From positions 1 through 64,000 of the forward strand of contig CANQEL010000004.1 in the NCBI GenBank assembly GCA_947594855.1: a stretch of DNA of 64,000 bases, in the 5' to 3' direction. The notes beneath the pieces were generated by a model that saw only the letters and a list, made by a program, of their open reading frames with translations, was not told the DNA's origin and searched no databases. This document shows, one piece after another, positions 53,620-62,137 of this stretch; position 1 is the stretch's first letter, and every line of letters begins with the position of its first letter. The position numbers and the translations under genes were made by a program. Source of the stretch: an uncultured Lachnospiraceae bacterium. GTDB lineage: Bacteria; Bacillota; Clostridia; Lachnospirales; Lachnospiraceae.

Positions 53620-55407
53620 ATGATGATAATTAATAAAAAAGATGTTAAAAGGTGCGCAGTCTTTGTGTTTTATGACAGAGACGGCATAGTTGACAGGTAT
53701 ATTGAAACATTTTTAAACGGTATAAGTGAAAATGTACAGCGTATTGTAATTGTATGTAACGGCAGCGTGGGTAAAGCCGGAATGGAAACATTTGCAAAAA
53801 TAACTGATGAGATTATAGTAAGGCCAAACGAGGGATATGATATTACTGCTTACAAATGCGGTCTTTCACATATATCCTTTGAAAAACTTAAAGAGTATGA
53901 CGAAGTTCTTCTGCTTAATTCAACAATGTTTGGACCGATTTATCCGTTTAGCGAGATGTTTGATAAGATGAACGGAGAAGACGTGGATTTCTGGGGAATG
54001 ACCAATTTCCATGAGGTTCCTTATGACCCGTTTGGAACAATTGAATACGGTTATATACCAAAACATATCCAGTCATTTTTTATGGTATTCAGACAGTCTT
54101 TGTGCAGCACGAAGGATTTTTGTGATTACTGGGAAAAGCTTCCGAAGATAACTGATTATAATGAAGCAATCGGATATTTTGAAACCGTATTTACGAAGAA
54201 ATTTGCGGATATGGGATATAAGTGGAAAGTATATGCTGATTCAGACGAGCTTGAGGGTTACACATATGATCCGCTCAGGGACTATCCGCGCTATATGATA
54301 GAGAAAAAACGCTGCCCGGTAATGAAAAAGAGAAGCTTTTTTCATGATTATGCAGAGGCTTTTTCACGAAGCGGTGGAGAAGCCGTAAAAGAAGTCTTTG
54401 AATATATGGATAAAGAGACGGATTATGATACCGATATGATATGGGAGACGTTGCTCCGTCTGCAGAATATGGCGGATATTAAGAAACGTCTTTCATTAAA
54501 TTATATATTATCTTCAAGGCTTTCTAAAAAAACGCTTATAGATAATACTAAAAAGATTGCCCTTATAATCCATATTTATTTTGAGGATTTGGCGGGATTC
54601 TGCTGCTCCTATGCGAAGAATATGCCTGAAAATGCAGATATATATGTCACTGTTCCGACTAAAGAAAAACTGGATAAAGTAAAAAAAGCTTTTTCGGAAT
54701 TAAAAGACAGGAATATTGAATTTCGGATAGTAGGAAACCGCGGAAGGGATGTTGCTCCTTTTTTGGCAGGATGTAAAGATATAATTGATAAATACGAATT
54801 GATATGTAAGGTCCATGATAAAAAAGTATATCAGCTTATGCCGGGCTCGGTAGGCGCGTCATGGGGTTATAAATGTTTTGAAAATACTCTGAAAAACAGG
54901 ATATTTATCGAAAATGTAATTAAGACCTTTGAAGAGAATCCGAGACTTGGAATGTTAACTCCGCCTGTACCGAACCATGCGCAGTACTATCCGACTACAG
55001 GAAAGGGCGAATGGGGAGATAATTATGAGGTTACGAAAGAGTGGGCGGAAAAGCTGGGATTTAATGTAGATATCGACAATCTTAAAGAACCTGTTGCTCC
55101 TTTGGGCTCAATGTTCTGGGCGCGGACAAAGGCTCTTAAAGGTCTGTTTGACCACGATTGGGAATATGATGAGTTCCCTGAAGAACCGATTGAAACAGAT
55201 GCAACGGTTTTACATGCGCTGGAAAGATTGTATCCGTTCTGTGTACAAAGCGAAGGATATTTTTCAGGTTGGCTTATGGTTGACAGTTTTGCGCGTATTG
55301 AGATGACTAACTGGAAATATATTAATGATAAATTAATACAGGCTTTATTTGAAAAGACAGGCGTTTGCAGTTTCAGTGAACTGCTTGAGCGGACAAAACA
55401 TTTATAG
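53620..55407 (+). CDS. Rhamnan synthesis RgpF-family protein 1
   Basis: A 595-aa protein of the RgpF family (Pfam Rhamnan synthesis protein F), predicted glycosyltransferase in polyrhamnose assembly. The N-terminal half (1-260) has CAVFVFYDRDGIVDRYI, NEGYDITAYKCGL, LNSTMFGPIYPFSEMFD and DFWGMTNF. The second half (about 300-590) has a further Rossmann-like domain with IVGNRGRDVAPFLAG. The start lies 6 bases after the Wzt stop region with GAGGAG. The next gene is a paralogue. Confidence 0.88.
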   Translation: MMIINKKDVKRCAVFVFYDRDGIVDRYIETFLNGISENVQRIVIVCNGSVGKAGMETFAKITDEIIVRPNEGYDITAYKCGLSHISFEKLKEYDEVLLLNSTMFGPIYPFSEMFDKMNGEDVDFWGMTNFHEVPYDPFGTIEYGYIPKHIQSFFMVFRQSLCSTKDFCDYWEKLPKITDYNEAIGYFETVFTKKFADMGYKWKVYADSDELEGYTYDPLRDYPRYMIEKKRCPVMKKRSFFHDYAEAFSRSGGEAVKEVFEYMDKETDYDTDMIWETLLRLQNMADIKKRLSLNYILSSRLSKKTLIDNTKKIALIIHIYFEDLAGFCCSYAKNMPENADIYVTVPTKEKLDKVKKAFSELKDRNIEFRIVGNRGRDVAPFLAGCKDIIDKYELICKVHDKKVYQLMPGSVGASWGYKCFENTLKNRIFIENVIKTFEENPRLGMLTPPVPNHAQYYPTTGKGEWGDNYEVTKEWAEKLGFNVDIDNLKEPVAPLGSMFWARTKALKGLFDHDWEYDEFPEEPIETDATVLHALERLYPFCVQSEGYFSGWLMVDSFARIEMTNWKYINDKLIQALFEKTGVCSFSELLERTKHL

Positions 55408-55426
55408 AAAAGGAATGGGTAGTTAG

Positions 55427-57286
55427 ATGAAAATAAATAAAGGCCGAAATAACAGATGCGGTATATTTTTATATTATGATAAACAGGGTGTTGTTGATGA
55501 TTATGTGATGTATCTTCTTGAATCTATCCGGCCGTTTCTTACGCATCTTCTTATAGTAGTAAACGGAGAAGTAAATGATGATGCGCAGGTCAGATTCAAA
55601 GGCGTTGCCGATGAAGTGCTGATGAGGAAAAATGAAGGCTTTGACGTCGGGGGATACAGGGAAGGAATATTTCATATAGGACTTGACAGACTGGCAGAGT
55701 ATGATGAGACCCTTTTGTTTAATTATACGTTTTTCGGTCCGCTATATCCGTTTAGCGAAATGTTTGATAAGATGGACGGCATGGATTTGGATTTCTGGGG
55801 AATTACAAGGCATTATAAAGTGGAAAATGACCCCTACGGTGTTAATCGTTACGGATATCTGCCAGAACACATACAGTCGCATTTTATGGGACTTAGGCGT
55901 GAGTTTATAAAGAGTAAGGATTACAGGGATTTTATCACAAACCTTAAAAACCCTGCTTCATATGTTGAATCAATATGCGAGTATGAAACGATATTTACAA
56001 AACATTTTGAAGATTTGGGTTACAGATGGGATACTTATGTGGATACATCTGAGTATGAGGGATACAGTTACTGCCCTGTAATGTTTTATATAAAAGATAT
56101 GCTTATAAAGCAAAGATGCCCTATCATAAAAAGAAGATCATTTTTTACGAATTACAGTGATTTTCTGCTGAATGGATGCGGAGAAGCGTCGGTTGAGGCA
56201 TATGAGTATATTAGGGAAAATATCGATTATGATACGAATATGATATGGGACAACCTTTTAAGGCTTGAGAATATTGGTGAGATTGCAAAGGCAATGCACC
56301 TTAATTATATGCTTCCGGCAAATGAAAAATATAATCTTACGGGACAGACAAGACAGGCGGTATTTATATATCTGGAAAATACAGCTAATTATGAAAAATA
56401 TTTGCGATATATAGATAATATTCCGGATATGTGTGACTTGTATTTTGTCGGAACAAAGGTAATTTTTTGCGGGATGGATGAAAATAAAAAGCCGGGTAGG
56501 AAATACACCGAGTGTTTTATAGACAGAAATCTTTATATGGATGCATATATGAAGGTTATGTCATATAAAGATGATTATGATTATATTGCAATGCTCGTAA
56601 TGGCTGATTTGGAGTGTCAGAAGCCGTACAGCAACTATGATTCCTGGCAGTACAGGGACTGGATGAATCTTTTGGGAACGGAATGTATAATAAATAACGT
56701 AATTGCTGCGTTTGAGGAAGATGAAAGGCTGGGTATGCTTGTTCCTCCCGTGCCGTATCACGGAAGCCTGTTTGAAAAACAGGCCGACGGGTGGCAGAAT
56801 ATGTTTGATGAGGTAAGCGGTTTCCTTAACGACAATGGAACGAAGGTAAGCTGTAAAAAAGAGGAGGCTCCGCCTGCACCCTTTGGTGGAAGCTTCTGGA
56901 TGAGGACAGTGGCAGTTCCGGCGTTGTCGGAAAAATTAACGGAGATAAAAGATAATATATTTAAAATGGCGCTTGTATATCTTGTGCAGGAGAGAGGATT
57001 TTATTCAGGAATATGTTACAATAATGACTTTGCCGCCATTGAAACTACCAATTTTGATTATATGATGCGTGAGCTTAATAAAACAGTATTTGAAAAATAT
57101 GGTCCGAATTTCCACAATGTAGTCGTAAACCGGATACGTAATAATCAAATGTACGGCGATGCGCAGATGGCAGGCCGAAGAGAAAAAATAAAGGTTGTGA
57201 TTGTAAATGTGCTCCAAAAGATAATACCACGGAAATTGTATGTTAAGGCAAGGTTGTGGTATATGAAAATGAGAGGATGGTTATAA
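55427..57286 (+). CDS. Rhamnan synthesis RgpF-family protein 2
   Basis: Paralogue of the preceding protein, 619 aa. It shares CGIFLYYDKQGVVDDYV, NEGFDVGGYREG, FFGPLYPFSEMFDKMDG and DFWGITRH with copy 1, and ends in an extra basic C-terminal helix (RKLYVKARLWYMKMRGWL) that may bind the membrane. In its second half the GRDVAP motif of copy 1 is not evident. The pair may add two different residues of the repeat unit. ATG follows AAAGGAATGG. Confidence 0.86.
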   Translation: MKINKGRNNRCGIFLYYDKQGVVDDYVMYLLESIRPFLTHLLIVVNGEVNDDAQVRFKGVADEVLMRKNEGFDVGGYREGIFHIGLDRLAEYDETLLFNYTFFGPLYPFSEMFDKMDGMDLDFWGITRHYKVENDPYGVNRYGYLPEHIQSHFMGLRREFIKSKDYRDFITNLKNPASYVESICEYETIFTKHFEDLGYRWDTYVDTSEYEGYSYCPVMFYIKDMLIKQRCPIIKRRSFFTNYSDFLLNGCGEASVEAYEYIRENIDYDTNMIWDNLLRLENIGEIAKAMHLNYMLPANEKYNLTGQTRQAVFIYLENTANYEKYLRYIDNIPDMCDLYFVGTKVIFCGMDENKKPGRKYTECFIDRNLYMDAYMKVMSYKDDYDYIAMLVMADLECQKPYSNYDSWQYRDWMNLLGTECIINNVIAAFEEDERLGMLVPPVPYHGSLFEKQADGWQNMFDEVSGFLNDNGTKVSCKKEEAPPAPFGGSFWMRTVAVPALSEKLTEIKDNIFKMALVYLVQERGFYSGICYNNDFAAIETTNFDYMMRELNKTVFEKYGPNFHNVVVNRIRNNQMYGDAQMAGRREKIKVVIVNVLQKIIPRKLYVKARLWYMKMRGWL

Positions 57287-57287
57287 T

Positions 57288-58196
57288 ATGAATAAAATTG
57301 GCAAAGTCATGATGGACTTAACGTATTATACCGGAGATGATAGCTATAGCGACGGAGACGATGTTGAGAACAAAATCTTAGATATCGTAAAAAATGAAAC
57401 AGGATATGAGTTCAGTCATAAAGAGTATGCAAGTTGGCCGGTTTTATACCATTTGAGCAGGCAGAGGGAAAACATTGTTGAACCTATGCAGATATCCTCT
57501 GAAGATGTTGTTTTGGAGATAGGCGCAGGAATGGGTGCGGTAACGGGCGCTATTGCAAAAAAATGCAGTCATATCGATTGTATTGAACTTTCAAAAAGGC
57601 GTTCACTTGTAAATGCCTACAGACACAGGGATATGGATAACATCAAAATTATTGTAGGTAATTTTCAGGATATTCCGATTGATAAAAAATATGATGTGGT
57701 TACGTTAATAGGAGTATTTGAATATGCGTACTATTATATAGATTCTAAGGAACCATATATTGATTTTTTAACCAAAATAAAAGATTGTTTAAAACCCGGA
57801 GGAAAAATCTATATTGCTATTGAGAATAAGTTTGGAATGAAGTACTTTGCAGGATATAATGAGGATCATACAGGTATACCGGGAAGAGGAATCGAGGGAT
57901 ACCGGGGGGATGATAAGGTAAGGACTTTTTCAAAATCACAGCTTAAACACATGCTTTTACAGACGGGATATGGAAACATTGAATTTTATTATCCGTTTCC
58001 GGATTACAAACTTCCTACGGTTATTTATGACGAAGAGACAATAAAGAGCATGACGATTGATTATGCGAAGAATTCTAATTATGATTCTGACGTCTGTATT
58101 TTATTTGATCAGGTAAAGGCATTTGCGAATATGTCGGAAACCGATGAAATCAGTATGTTTGCCAATTCGTTTTTAATTGAAGCAGTAAAGGGGTAA
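57288..58196 (+). CDS. SAM-dependent methyltransferase of a glycan cluster
   Basis: Class I methyltransferase, 302 aa, soluble. Motif I VLEIGAGMGAV (75-85), the acidic motif-II residue in CIELSKRRS (Glu100), and VVTLIGVFEYA and LKPGGKIYIAIENKFG mark the fold. The N-terminal 60 residues (YYTGDDSYSDGDD) are conserved, as I recall, in clostridial copies that sit beside glycosyltransferases. Only one base separates it from RgpF-2, and the kinase-fold gene follows after 7. By analogy with WbdD it may methylate the glycan end or its phosphate, which is inference. Confidence 0.85.
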   Translation: MNKIGKVMMDLTYYTGDDSYSDGDDVENKILDIVKNETGYEFSHKEYASWPVLYHLSRQRENIVEPMQISSEDVVLEIGAGMGAVTGAIAKKCSHIDCIELSKRRSLVNAYRHRDMDNIKIIVGNFQDIPIDKKYDVVTLIGVFEYAYYYIDSKEPYIDFLTKIKDCLKPGGKIYIAIENKFGMKYFAGYNEDHTGIPGRGIEGYRGDDKVRTFSKSQLKHMLLQTGYGNIEFYYPFPDYKLPTVIYDEETIKSMTIDYAKNSNYDSDVCILFDQVKAFANMSETDEISMFANSFLIEAVKG

Positions 58197-58203
58197 TTGT
58201 GAT

Positions 58204-59232
58204 ATGAAACTCAGGTATGTTAAGTTTAGTGATGAACGGAGAAAAGAATTTTGTATTAAGACTACAATAGCAGAAGATAACGGTAACCTGAAAGTATATA
58301 AAAGTGCAATATTTGAAGAAGGTGCGGAACATATACGGGCTATTGCGGGCAATGCCGAGCTTTTAAGAAAGTATTATGATACGGATGTGTGTAACGTTGT
58401 AATCAGTAAAGATAAGGCTGAATTTGATTACATAAAAGGCGAATCTATGGAGAAACGGTATATTGACGCTATGAAAAGCAAAGATATCGAAGCGATAAAG
58501 CGATTGCTTGTTATCCACAAGGATATCATACTTGGAAAGAAGGAAAACGAAACTGTTTTTTCATATGATGGAAAAACAGATGAGGTATTCGGGGACTGCA
58601 GCATATTTGAAGGTATGCCTGCGCTTAAATGCTGTAATTATGACGCTATTGCAGGTAATATTATATTTGTTGATGATAAACCGTTATTTATTGATTATGA
58701 ATGGGTATTTGAATATCCTGTGCCTGCCGACGTAGTGTTGTATCATTGTATCCATAATTTTTACGAGCATTATCCGGAAATGGAAGAGGTATTTTCGTTT
58801 GATGCCGCGATGGACTATATAGGAGTAAAGTCTGATATTGAAAACCTTAATAAGACATATCTTTCTTTTTTTGATTATGTTACATCTGACGGCGTTACCG
58901 AAGGTTTTGCCCTTATGAAGGCAATCTGCCTGAAAAATACGAAGACCGTGCAGGAGTTAAGCTATGAAAACCTTGTCAATATGTGTGAATGTGACCGCCT
59001 GCAGGGAGTTATATCTGATATTAACAGGCAGCTTCTGAACAAGATGGAAGTTGAGATGCAGCTTGAGGCGTTAAAACAGTGTAATGATAATATGAGCAGA
59101 AGGAATGTTGAACTTGAACAAAAGATTCTGGAATATGAGGAGGAATTTCAGAAAAGTATATTTTATGTAATTGCGAAAAAGACTTACAGGAAATTAAGGG
59201 CGGCAGGAAGAGTGATATGCAGAAAGGGATAA
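58204..59232 (+). CDS. Kinase-fold protein with C-terminal coiled coil, WbdD-kinase-like candidate
   Basis: A 342-aa protein that I would otherwise call hypothetical, but it carries a kinase-like active site: NLKVYKSAI with Lys33, a following acidic helix (Glu38-Glu42), the catalytic loop NYDAIAGN (Asp147 and Asn152 at D-x4-N spacing) and the metal-binding IDYEW (Asp164). A heptad-like coiled coil spans about 260-318 (MEVEMQLEALKQC, VELEQKILEYEEEF), followed by a basic amphipathic tail (YVIAKKTYRKLRAAGR) that could bind membrane. With the methyltransferase before it, the parts match E. coli WbdD. No glycine-rich loop is obvious. Confidence 0.72.
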   Translation: MKLRYVKFSDERRKEFCIKTTIAEDNGNLKVYKSAIFEEGAEHIRAIAGNAELLRKYYDTDVCNVVISKDKAEFDYIKGESMEKRYIDAMKSKDIEAIKRLLVIHKDIILGKKENETVFSYDGKTDEVFGDCSIFEGMPALKCCNYDAIAGNIIFVDDKPLFIDYEWVFEYPVPADVVLYHCIHNFYEHYPEMEEVFSFDAAMDYIGVKSDIENLNKTYLSFFDYVTSDGVTEGFALMKAICLKNTKTVQELSYENLVNMCECDRLQGVISDINRQLLNKMEVEMQLEALKQCNDNMSRRNVELEQKILEYEEEFQKSIFYVIAKKTYRKLRAAGRVICRKG

Positions 59233-59263
59233 AAAATTATTAAAATGAAAGGGGAGTTTTACA

Positions 59264-60115
59264 ATGGATATTAAAAAAGTCTTGGTAACGGGTGCAGCAG
59301 GTTATATTGGCAGGCATGTTGTCAGGGAACTTCTTAACTGTGGATATTATGTTATTGCAAGTGATTTGAATTATAAGGGCGTAGATGAGAGAGCGGAATT
59401 TTCAAGCGTAGAGTTATTTAGCGGTGATAAGAATATATATGAGCAGTTCGGATGCCCGGATGTTTTGATACACATGGCGTGGAGAGACGGCTTTATCCAT
59501 AATTCGGGGGCGCACATGCTTGATTTGTCGAAACATATGGAATTCCTTATGAATATGATAGACGGCGGTGTTAAGCTGGTGTCTGTTATGGGAAGTATGC
59601 ACGAGGCAGGATATCATGAGGGCGCGATTACGGCAGATACGCCATGTAATCCGCAGTCAATGTACGGCATTGCAAAAAATGCGCTAAGGCAGGCATTATT
59701 TTTATACGGGCAGGGAAAAGATGTGATAATAGACTGGCTTAGGGCTTATTATATATTCGGGGATGATGTGCGCGGAAGTTCAATATTTGCTAAAATAGTA
59801 CAGGCTGTGGAAGATGGTAAGAAGACATTTCCATTTACGACAGGAAAGAATAAATATGATTTTATCCATATCGAAAGCCTTGCGGAGATGATAGTTGCCG
59901 CAAGCACTCAGACGGAAATCAGAGGAATCATAAATGTATGTACCGGCAAACCTGTATCTCTTGCCGAACAGGTGGAATGGTATATAAAAGAGCATAATTA
60001 TGATATAAAACTTGAGTACGGGGCATTTCCTGACAGACCTTACGATTCCCCGGCAGTATGGGGAGATAATTCCGATATAACAAAGATAATGGAAAATTTT
60101 AAAATAAAGAAATAA
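59264..60115 (+). CDS. NAD-dependent nucleotide-sugar epimerase/reductase
   Basis: Extended SDR of 283 aa with VTGAAGYIGRHVVREL (NAD-binding GxxGxxG), the active-site SMYGIAKNALRQA (Tyr-x3-Lys) and a C-terminal substrate domain with RAYYIFGDD and NVCTGKPVSL. It probably makes a second activated deoxysugar, perhaps by 4-reduction or epimerisation; the exact product is not readable. AAAGGGGAG precedes the ATG. It suggests a second sugar besides rhamnose in the glycan or its side chain. Confidence 0.82.
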   Translation: MDIKKVLVTGAAGYIGRHVVRELLNCGYYVIASDLNYKGVDERAEFSSVELFSGDKNIYEQFGCPDVLIHMAWRDGFIHNSGAHMLDLSKHMEFLMNMIDGGVKLVSVMGSMHEAGYHEGAITADTPCNPQSMYGIAKNALRQALFLYGQGKDVIIDWLRAYYIFGDDVRGSSIFAKIVQAVEDGKKTFPFTTGKNKYDFIHIESLAEMIVAASTQTEIRGIINVCTGKPVSLAEQVEWYIKEHNYDIKLEYGAFPDRPYDSPAVWGDNSDITKIMENFKIKK

Positions 60116-60127
60116 GCAGGAAACAAT

Positions 60128-60535
60128 ATGGAAGTAATTAAGAAATTTAAAGAAACATTTTTTTCATATAATTTTATAATGTTTGTTGTTATAGGTGTGA
60201 TAAATACATTAAACAGTGTATGGATTTCATATCTGCTTTCACTTGTTTTGGATGCAAACCTGTCATTTGTTGTTGGTTATATAATCAGTCTGGGAATAGC
60301 TTATATACTAAACAGCGTATTTAATTTTAAACAAAAGCTGGCTTTTATACGTTTTATCAAATTTGCCATATCTTATATACCTAATTTTATTATACAGAAT
60401 GTTGTTGTTATTATTATATATAATATTATTGGGTGGCATAAACTTATAGCATATGCCCTTGCGGCAATTATAGGGATTCCGGTAACATTTATAATACTTA
60501 AATTATTCGCTTTTAAGGTGGGAGATAAGAAATGA
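60128..60535 (+). CDS. GtrA-family membrane protein
   Basis: A 135-aa protein with four transmembrane helices (about 15-37, 41-62, 73-95, 103-125), the GtrA layout, with FVVIGVINTLNSVWISYLL and ILNSVFNFKQK. GtrA proteins are proposed to flip polyprenyl-phosphate sugars for side-chain addition on the outer face. A GtrB transferase to load the carrier is not in the window, so it may lie downstream. The next gene overlaps by 4 bases (ATGA). Confidence 0.88.
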   Translation: MEVIKKFKETFFSYNFIMFVVIGVINTLNSVWISYLLSLVLDANLSFVVGYIISLGIAYILNSVFNFKQKLAFIRFIKFAISYIPNFIIQNVVVIIIYNIIGWHKLIAYALAAIIGIPVTFIILKLFAFKVGDKK

Positions 60536-62127
60536 ATAATGAGCTGATTTCAAAAATCGCTGAAAAAAAACCGCGTCTTATAACCGGTTTTGTATTATCT
60601 GCCGTTGTTGTAATTTCGGCATTTATATTAGCAGAGGGGGTACGTGATAAGTATCCCTGTTTATATATGTTTATAATTATAGCAATTACTGTATTAGCTA
60701 TTGTTATGTATCTGATTATTATTAATTCTGTGCTGCATTTTTTTGAAATTGAAAAAATGTATCTTATATGCGGTCTTACAATAGGAATTCTGTATTTGTT
60801 TATTATACCGCCATATGCTGCTCCAGATGAAGAAATACATATTAATTCTGCATATCATTTTTCAAATATGCTTTTGTTTTCAAATGCCGGAGAAGAAAAG
60901 GGTTTATTGTTTGCCGGTTCAAAGATTGTAAGTATGCCTGTGTCTATGAGAGAGTGCGATGCATCGAAAATATATTCACAGAAAGTCAATAATAAAAATT
61001 ATGAGAAATATCTGTCCGGATTTTTTGAAAAGACGGGCAGTCAGGATAAATCGGTTATTGTACCGAAGAGAATTACCGGACCGGTGGTATTGTATTGCGT
61101 TAGCGGTACAGGAATGGCACTTGCAAGATTGTTTAATATGAATTATGCAGGGATTCTGTTTATGGGAGGATTGTTTAATGTTATATTATTTGTGTTAAGC
61201 GTCTACTATTCTATGAAGATACTTCCTTTTGGTAAAAGATGTCTTTTTGCAATAGCCATGTTTCCGGTTATGCTTCAGCAGACGTCGTCAATTTCATATG
61301 ATAATATAATAATATCCGCAGCCATTATTGTTACTGCAATTGCAATAAAATATGGTTATAAGGGTGAAATGAAGAGAAGTATGTTTATAATATATGCGAT
61401 TTCGTCTTTTTTTCTAGCATTGTCTAAGAGTGGAGCGTATTTCTTTATTATATTTCTGCCGTTTGTAATTGGCTTCAGCAGGCAGAGGCTGAAGAAGAAA
61501 AATATTATTATTGCAGCAGTAATTACATTTTTTGTTGTGCTGATTCTTGCCAGGGGATTATATACGGATATGTTTTATCCGCAGGAGGTTTCAGAAGTAA
61601 ATGTATCCGAAAGCGGCGGAGCTTATATTGAATGGGCGCAAGAGTATGCTTATGGTATTAAGGACTATATAAATAATCCGTTAATACTGTTAAAGATTAT
61701 AAAAAATACTATTATAGAACAAATTGATTTTTTACTGAAATCGATGATAGCTACACCTTTGGGATGGCTTAATATAGGAATTCCTGATATAATATGTTAT
61801 GCATTTTTGATTATGATGTTATTAGGTACAGTCAGATATACAAAGAGCGATAATATTACAATCGGTAATGCGGACAGGATTGTTATATGGGTAGTTGTAC
61901 TGGTGGAAGCGGCTGTCTGCGCCGCGGCAATGCTTCTTTACTGGACACCTAAGTCTTATGATATAATTCAGGGATTGCAGGGAAGATATTTTCTCCCTGT
62001 GCTGCCTATGGCTGCATTAACAATGAGCAATAATTGTATCGTTATAAGAAAAAACATAGATAACATATATATGTTTGTTGTTATTTTGCTGCAATATCTG
62101 ACTATTGTTCATATATTGGCGCTATAG
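60532..62127 (+). CDS. DUF2142 polytopic membrane protein, GT-C-like
   Basis: A 531-aa protein with about 12 membrane helices. After helix three it has IPPYAAPDEEIHINSAYHF, the extracellular acid-rich motif typical of DUF2142, comparable with GT-C enzymes that use lipid-phosphate sugars. A large loop of about 100 residues follows. It overlaps gtrA, so transfer of a GtrA-flipped sugar to the exported chain is a reasonable guess. Confidence 0.8.
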   Translation: MNNELISKIAEKKPRLITGFVLSAVVVISAFILAEGVRDKYPCLYMFIIIAITVLAIVMYLIIINSVLHFFEIEKMYLICGLTIGILYLFIIPPYAAPDEEIHINSAYHFSNMLLFSNAGEEKGLLFAGSKIVSMPVSMRECDASKIYSQKVNNKNYEKYLSGFFEKTGSQDKSVIVPKRITGPVVLYCVSGTGMALARLFNMNYAGILFMGGLFNVILFVLSVYYSMKILPFGKRCLFAIAMFPVMLQQTSSISYDNIIISAAIIVTAIAIKYGYKGEMKRSMFIIYAISSFFLALSKSGAYFFIIFLPFVIGFSRQRLKKKNIIIAAVITFFVVLILARGLYTDMFYPQEVSEVNVSESGGAYIEWAQEYAYGIKDYINNPLILLKIIKNTIIEQIDFLLKSMIATPLGWLNIGIPDIICYAFLIMMLLGTVRYTKSDNITIGNADRIVIWVVVLVEAAVCAAAMLLYWTPKSYDIIQGLQGRYFLPVLPMAALTMSNNCIVIRKNIDNIYMFVVILLQYLTIVHILAL

Positions 62128-62137
62128 GAGGGATATA

